A model generated the notes under the pieces. That model saw only the letters and a list, made by a program, of their open reading frames with translations. It was not told the DNA's origin and did no database searches. A program made the position numbers and the translations under genes. Below, piece after piece: positions 49,503-55,054 of a DNA stretch of 55,054 nt. Source of the DNA: an uncultured Eubacteriales bacterium (GTDB taxonomy: Bacteria > Bacillota > Clostridia > Oscillospirales > CAG-272); NCBI GenBank assembly GCA_934446065.1, contig CAKSDP010000013.1, positions 1 to 55,054 of the forward strand. Reading direction: 5' to 3'. The stretch's first letter is position 1. Each line of letters starts with the position of its first letter.

Positions 49503-50102
49503 TTACTTTGAAAGAGGCTCGACGATGGTAGCATCCTTGTTGTAGTATGCGAGCTTCTCAACGATCTTGTTGACAGCCTCGAATATTACAACGGTCTTGC
49601 CGCCCTCACCCGGGAATACGCCGAAGTAAACATCAGACACTGCCTTGGTGCTCGAACGGAAGTCGATCGTGCGGGTAACGTCTGCGGCAGCATACTTATC
49701 CTTGTACTCGGGCTTGTAGGGTGCGAAGCACTCGGCAGCCTTGATCTCGCTCTCGAAAACGACGTTGCGCTTATCGGGGTCTCTCTGTTTCTTGTCCTTG
49801 ACGATCTCGAAAGAGATCATGGTGTGCGGAACGGTATCCATACCGGCGGTAGGGGTGAAGATCGAATACTTGCGGTCGAACGTGCAGATGTGGCGGGTCG
49901 CAAGATAAACGATATACACGAGGGTCGGGCCGAGGACACCGCCCATGATAACGCCGAGCACGGAGAACAGCTTCATAAACAGAACGAACACAGCCAGGAA
50001 TGCAACGGCATAAAGAATATAGAGCAGGGTCTGTATTACAGCGTACTTGCCCTCTTTCTTTTGCGTTACGACATAATCAATTGAATTATTGCCGGAATTC
50101 AT
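49503..50102 (-). CDS. DUF6106-like membrane protein
   Basis: The 199 residues have a polar start, two TM helices (about 22-45 and 47-68) and a cytosolic domain with RHICTFDRKYSIFTPTAG, RNVVFESEIKAAECFAPY and DVYFGVFPGEGGKTVVIFE. The pattern fits the DUF6106 family of Clostridia, whose function is unknown. AAAAGGAG precedes the ATG; promoter at 50179-50207. Confidence 0.7.
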   Translation of the reverse strand: MNSGNNSIDYVVTQKKEGKYAVIQTLLYILYAVAFLAVFVLFMKLFSVLGVIMGGVLGPTLVYIVYLATRHICTFDRKYSIFTPTAGMDTVPHTMISFEIVKDKKQRDPDKRNVVFESEIKAAECFAPYKPEYKDKYAAADVTRTIDFRSSTKAVSDVYFGVFPGEGGKTVVIFEAVNKIVEKLAYYNKDATIVEPLSK

Positions 50103-50178
50103 AATTATCTCCTTTTATGTAGACTTTATAATTCCCCGCGCCGCGGCGAGGATATTCTGTGACTTATCACATAATGAC

Positions 50179-50207
50179 AGTATACCACACGAGTCCCGTG
50201 AATTCAA
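50179..50207 (-). promoter_or_regulatory. Promoter of the DUF6106-like gene
   Basis: On the minus strand: TTGAAT (50207-50202), 17-base spacer, TATACT (50184-50179). Confidence 0.65.
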
Positions 50208-50235
50208 GAGAATTTGCAATATTTGAGAGAAAAAA

Positions 50236-50964
50236 TCAGTGTCCGTGAGGAACAACGTCAAGCTTATCCTTTTCGCGGCCGCGGTCGGCGAGGATAAAGT
50301 CGATAAGCACTACGGCGAGCAGGATCTCCGCAAACCATATAGCCTTACCGCCGAAGAACGATCCGAGAAACGTTGCGGCAACGCCCGCCGTGACAAACGC
50401 GATGAGCATTATCACGTGCATTACGAGGCGCTCCTTTGCGTCCTCGTTCTTCTTGTGCAGCCATTTCACGAGGTTCACGCCGATCTGCCGGATATGATTC
50501 GTGCAGAAGGTCGTCGCCATCGGCACCTTTTTCGCCTGACGGAACGTATTGTACTGCATCGACGCGATGAAGTTGACCCAGACCTGACATATCTGCGGCG
50601 GAGCATCGTCGGGAATAAGCCCTATTGCAAACAGGCAGACCATCTCGAACGCGACAAATACCGTATCCCAGCGCAGGATCCCGAGTCGGTTGACTCGTCT
50701 CGGCAAAAACTCCGACAGGACGGCTCCGAGCAGATACGCACTGATAGGTATAAGGAAATACAGCGCGCGGCTCCAGTTTCCCTCTCCGAGCTGGACCGCA
50801 AGCATGACGAAGTTTGCGGTCTGTGCGTTGCAGAACACACCGCCCTTGAGGGTATATGTATACGCGCCGAGAAATCCGCCGACGGCGATCATCAGTATAA
50901 ACGTGCGGAATTTTTCACACTCGAGGATTATCTCCTCCTCGATGGAAGGCGCGGCGTTCTTCAT
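50236..50964 (-). CDS. YoaK/DUF1275 family membrane protein
   Basis: The start at 50964 (MKNAAPSIEEE) has AGGAGA upstream. The 242 residues carry five to six TM helices with the DUF1275 motifs GGFLGAYTYTLKGGVFCNAQTANFV and ATTFCTNHIRQIG. The family is an uncharacterised permease-like group. The start is 44 bases beyond the oad terminator hairpin region. Confidence 0.88.
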   Translation of the reverse strand: MKNAAPSIEEEIILECEKFRTFILMIAVGGFLGAYTYTLKGGVFCNAQTANFVMLAVQLGEGNWSRALYFLIPISAYLLGAVLSEFLPRRVNRLGILRWDTVFVAFEMVCLFAIGLIPDDAPPQICQVWVNFIASMQYNTFRQAKKVPMATTFCTNHIRQIGVNLVKWLHKKNEDAKERLVMHVIMLIAFVTAGVAATFLGSFFGGKAIWFAEILLAVVLIDFILADRGREKDKLDVVPHGH

Positions 50965-51004
50965 ACGGGAATCTCTCCTTTCACGTGTAAGCTTAAACCA
51001 AAGC

Positions 51005-51031
51005 GAGTGCAGGACGATGTGCCCTGCACTC
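51005..51031 (-). terminator. Terminator of the oxaloacetate decarboxylase operon
   Basis: GAGTGCAGG pairs with CCTGCACTC, 12 bases beyond the oadA stop codon. The T run is modest. Confidence 0.7.
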
Positions 51032-51042
51032 ATTTCTCTCGA

Positions 51043-52440
51043 TCAATACTGCACAAAGATCGTGCGGGTACCGTCCGATGACTCTGCCTTTTTAGTGGGA
51101 TTGTTTCTCTCTGCAAGGAATTTTGACGCTACCTGCGGGAACAGTGCGTAGCTGAGAACATCCTCCTCGGAGCAAGCAAGCTCTCCTGCCTCGGCTTTGT
51201 ATTTCTCAAGCTCAGGCTCAAGAAGATCGGCGGGACGGCAGGTGATAACCTCATCAGTTCCGATAGCCTTGCGGCGGACCTCCTCGTTTACGGGAGCAGG
51301 CAGTGCGCCGTACTCGCCTCGGAGAAGTCCCTTCGACTCCTTGGTGATCATCTTGTATCTCTCGCCGGCAAGCACGTTGAGCACTGCCTGGCTTCCGACG
51401 ATCTGGCTTGTTGGGGTGACGAGCGGCGGGTAGCCGAAGTCCTTGCGGACGCGCGGCACCTCTTTCAGCACGTCGTAAAGCTTATCCTCTGCGCGCGCCT
51501 GCTTGAGCTGCGAGAGCAGGTTCGACAGCATTCCGCCGGGAACCTGATAGAGGAGCGTGTTTGTATCAACGTTCAGCACCTTCGGATCAAGTATGCCGTC
51601 CGCCTTCAGACGCTCGGCAACCTTGCGGAAATGCTTTGCGGCAACGCTCATCTTCGTCAGATCAAGTCCGGTATCGCGCTCGGTTCCGCGCAGAGTCGCG
51701 ACAAGCGACTCGGTTGCGGGCTGAGATGTACCGTTTGCAAGGGGAGAGAGTGCGCAGTCAACGATATCGACGCCTGCCATGGTTGCCATGAGGTTGGTCA
51801 TGTCGCCGGTACCGGAGGTGTTGTGCGTATGCAGGTGGATCGGCACGCCGACCTTGGCCTTCAGCGCCTTTACAAGGCTGTATGCATCATAGGGGAGAAG
51901 CAGGTTCGCCATATCCTTGATGCAGATGACGTCCGCACCCATCTCGGCGAGCGTCGTTGCGAGATTTACGAAATACTCCTCATTGTGCACGGGGGAAACG
52001 GTATAGGAGATCGCCGCCTCACAGGTGCCGCCGTAACGCTTTACGGAATCCATCGCGCACTTGAGGTTGCGGGGATCGTTCAGCGCATCGAACACACGGA
52101 CTACGTTAATACCGTTCTTTATCGACATTTTGACGAACGCGTCAACCACGTCGTCGGCATAATGCTTGTATCCGAGGATATTCTGTCCGCGGAAAAGCAT
52201 CTGCAGGGGCGTATTCGGCATTGCTTTCTTCAGCGTGCGCAGTCTCTCCCACGGATCCTCTCCGAGGAATCTCATGCACGCGTCAAACGTTGCGCCGCCC
52301 CAGCACTCGAGCGACCAGTACCCGATACTGTCGAGCACCTCGCACGCCGGGAGCATATCCTCGATCCGCATACGCGTTGCAGCCTGCGACTGGTGCGCGT
52401 CACGCAGGATCGTATCGGTTATATAGAGTTTGTTTGCCAT
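51043..52440 (-). CDS. oadA: Oxaloacetate decarboxylase alpha subunit (carboxyltransferase)
   Basis: The 465 residues have the HMGL-like barrel ITDTILRDAHQSQAATRMR near the N-terminus with the metal Asp, CIKDMANLL, HLHTHNTSGTGDMTNLMA with the two His ligands, and the PYC_OADA region. It ends without a biotin domain: the carrier is a separate gene (54032-54394), as in many Clostridia. It moves CO2 from oxaloacetate to biotin, releasing pyruvate. It is the last gene of the oadG-carrier-oadB-oadA operon. The sequence could also be called pyruvate carboxylase subunit B, but OadB and OadG decide for decarboxylase. Confidence 0.93.
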   Translation of the reverse strand: MANKLYITDTILRDAHQSQAATRMRIEDMLPACEVLDSIGYWSLECWGGATFDACMRFLGEDPWERLRTLKKAMPNTPLQMLFRGQNILGYKHYADDVVDAFVKMSIKNGINVVRVFDALNDPRNLKCAMDSVKRYGGTCEAAISYTVSPVHNEEYFVNLATTLAEMGADVICIKDMANLLLPYDAYSLVKALKAKVGVPIHLHTHNTSGTGDMTNLMATMAGVDIVDCALSPLANGTSQPATESLVATLRGTERDTGLDLTKMSVAAKHFRKVAERLKADGILDPKVLNVDTNTLLYQVPGGMLSNLLSQLKQARAEDKLYDVLKEVPRVRKDFGYPPLVTPTSQIVGSQAVLNVLAGERYKMITKESKGLLRGEYGALPAPVNEEVRRKAIGTDEVITCRPADLLEPELEKYKAEAGELACSEEDVLSYALFPQVASKFLAERNNPTKKAESSDGTRTIFVQY

Positions 52441-52465
52441 AATAGCCTACCTTTCTTCCGTCGGA

Positions 52466-54007
<1,542 letters not shown>

Positions 54008-54031
54008 TGCAAAACGTCCTTTCCGTCAGGG

Positions 54032-54394
54032 TCATGCAATGGTGCAGAGGACAGCGCCGGTATCAACGGCAGCACCCTTTGCTACGCCTACGGATGTGAT
54101 CTTGCCGTCTGAGGGAGCCATGATCTCGTTTTCCATCTTCATTGCCTCAAGGATAAACAGCACCTGACCTGCCTTGACGCTGTCGCCGACATTGACGTTG
54201 ACCGAAAGGATAGTGCCGGGCATAGGAGCGCTTACAGCCTCGCCGTCACCGGAAGCGGCAGGTGCCGGGGATGCTGCAGGGGCAGCTGCGGGAGCTGCTG
54301 CCGGAGCGGGAGCAGCCTTCGCCTCGCTCTCGCTTACAAGCTCGATCGCAACCTCATATGAGGTTCCGTTTACAACTACGTTATACTTTTTCAT
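54032..54394 (-). CDS. Biotin carboxyl carrier protein of the decarboxylase
   Basis: The start at 54394 (MKKYNVVVNGTSYEV) has GGAG 8 bases upstream. The 120 residues have a short beta strand region, an Ala/Pro-rich flexible linker (about 28-48) and a lipoyl/biotinyl domain with the biotin Lys in LEAMKMENEIMAPSDG (about 84-87). BirA (24868) would attach biotin, which swings between OadA and OadB. Confidence 0.94.
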   Translation of the reverse strand: MKKYNVVVNGTSYEVAIELVSESEAKAAPAPAAAPAAAPAASPAPAASGDGEAVSAPMPGTILSVNVNVGDSVKAGQVLFILEAMKMENEIMAPSDGKITSVGVAKGAAVDTGAVLCTIA

Positions 54395-54431
54395 TTCATA
54401 CTCCATTCTGCCGAAGGACGGCGTTTGATAT

Positions 54432-54722
54432 TCAGATTTTTTTGATATGCAGGATACGGAATGCGGATGCGCTCTCACCGAGCTCCTCTGCGATCGTAGC
54501 AGAAATTGCCGCGGCGACCTCGGGCGCGGGACGCACATCAACAGGAGCTGCTGCGGGTGCGGCAAGCTTCACGGGCTGACCATGGCTTTCCGCATCGGGG
54601 GCAGCGCCGCCCTTTTCGGACATAAGCACAAGCTTGCTCATTACGGTGCAGAGCAGCACTATGCATAAAAGCCCGATGAACACGATTGCCATTCCCATAA
54701 GACAAACAAGACCGACGTTCAT
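54432..54722 (-). CDS. oadG: Oxaloacetate decarboxylase gamma subunit (OadG family)
   Basis: The 96 residues have one N-terminal TM helix (about 5-28) and an Ala/Pro-rich linker, then a short C-terminal domain AAISATIAEELG typical of OadG_beta. It anchors the complex and helps biotin transfer. First gene of the operon; AAGGAGAG precedes the ATG. Confidence 0.88.
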   Translation of the reverse strand: MNVGLVCLMGMAIVFIGLLCIVLLCTVMSKLVLMSEKGGAAPDAESHGQPVKLAAPAAAPVDVRPAPEVAAAISATIAEELGESASAFRILHIKKI

Positions 54723-54835
54723 GGAACACTCTCCTTACTTGAAAATGAAATAAAATATATGGTTGTGCCGCAAGCGGCAATACAATATTAAGGCATACGG
54801 GAGGTATATTATCTCACCAAATTACCTCAGTTTAC

Positions 54836-54864
54836 ATTATAGCACAATATTTTTTGAGATGCCA
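54836..54864 (-). promoter_or_regulatory. Promoter of the oxaloacetate decarboxylase operon
   Basis: On the minus strand an extended TGCTATAAT (TATAAT at 54841-54836) with a weak TGGCAT at -35 gives a leader of about 105 bases. Confidence 0.6.
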
Positions 54865-54921
54865 TACCTTTGCCGAAAAAATGCCGCGAAAATTAAAAAT
54901 ATTTTTTACTTAAAAATGTTC

Positions 54922-54950
54922 TTGACAAAGAAGCAGAATTTGTATATAAT
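54922..54950 (+). promoter_or_regulatory. Promoter of tRNA-Ser
   Basis: TTGACA (54922-54927), 17-base spacer, TATAAT (54945-54950), exact consensus. Confidence 0.9.
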
Positions 54951-54983
54951 AGTATAGCACGGTATGAAACGGTCCCGTGTCAC

Positions 54984-55054
54984 GGAGAAGTACTCAAGTA
55001 GGCCGAAGAGGCGCCCCTGCTAAGGGTGTAGGTCGGGTAACCGGCGCGAGAGTT
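54984..55054 (+). tRNA. tRNA-Ser, anticodon GCT, 3' end beyond window
   Basis: The class II tRNA begins GGAGAAG, with D-loop CAAGTAGGCC, anticodon stem CGCCC/GGGTG and loop CTGCTAA (anticodon GCT), then a long variable arm TAGGTCGGGTAACCGGCGC. The T-arm and acceptor 3' strand are cut off. Decodes AGC/AGU. Confidence 0.88.

Overview
The window looks like a chromosome segment of an uncultured anaerobic gut-type Firmicute (class Clostridia, probably near Oscillospirales or Christensenellales). The evidence is a GC-rich chromosome with AGGAGG-type ribosome sites and consensus TTGACA-17-TATAAT promoters, dockerin-bearing secreted proteins, RNase J, a sodium-pumping oxaloacetate decarboxylase, a rubrerythrin and two Feo iron uptake systems. 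Genus and species cannot be fixed from sequence alone.

Layout. 1-3130 is a patchwork of broken genes: the N-terminal part of a mobile-element-type protein, a 5'-truncated ABC exporter, the start of a radical SAM/SPASM-type maturase, an ECF sigma factor cut before region 4, a loose C-terminal fragment and a possible tRNA 3'-end remnant. It reads as a decayed integration site. 3158-14653 is mostly minus-strand housekeeping: DUF4186, a secreted transglutaminase-like protein, DegV, a YfcE-like phosphodiesterase, a dockerin/CBM9-like protein, a HAD phosphatase, PduL, GpmI, and a small operon with a Met-gamma-lyase-family enzyme, AhcY and a membrane protein. 14751-15069 holds a highly structured, independently transcribed RNA that I cannot assign to a known family. 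15268-18937 is an AT-richer island beside the 3' end of tRNA-Gly(CCC), with an AAA ATPase, an ABC exporter and a DUF3267 zincin. 19102-26105 has a D,D-carboxypeptidase-like protein, rubrerythrin, RNHCP, UgpQ, FeoAB-1 and BirA-BioY. 26328-28427 is a second dockerin protein with a DUF4091/GH123-like region.

28632-34045 is the most interesting block: a promoter-driven operon of a TerB_N/TerB_C-like protein, a BrxD-like (DUF2791) ATPase and an Lhr/BrxHI-like helicase, with no PglX, PglZ, PglW or BrxL in the window. It is a plausible BREX-related or Ter-related defence or DNA-stress system. 34139-37495 carries a bacterial PH-domain protein, DUF1385, PrmC and Ddl. 37554-42228 is a minus operon of RNase J, Dabb, U32, UppP and a SLOG protein. 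42502-45391 is FeoA2-FeoB2 with a PflX-like radical SAM gene, preceded by a small Cys/Asp-rich membrane protein. The right end holds a sugar isomerase-like protein and an EamA exporter, MurD, DUF6106, YoaK, the complete oxaloacetate decarboxylase operon (OadG, biotin carrier, OadB, OadA) and a partial tRNA-Ser(GCT).

Links between genes: BirA and BioY supply and attach the biotin needed by the decarboxylase carrier. MurD, Ddl, UppP and the carboxypeptidase all serve peptidoglycan. FeoAB-1 and FeoAB-2 feed iron to Fe-S and radical SAM enzymes and to rubrerythrin. The two dockerin proteins imply that scaffoldins are encoded elsewhere in the genome.
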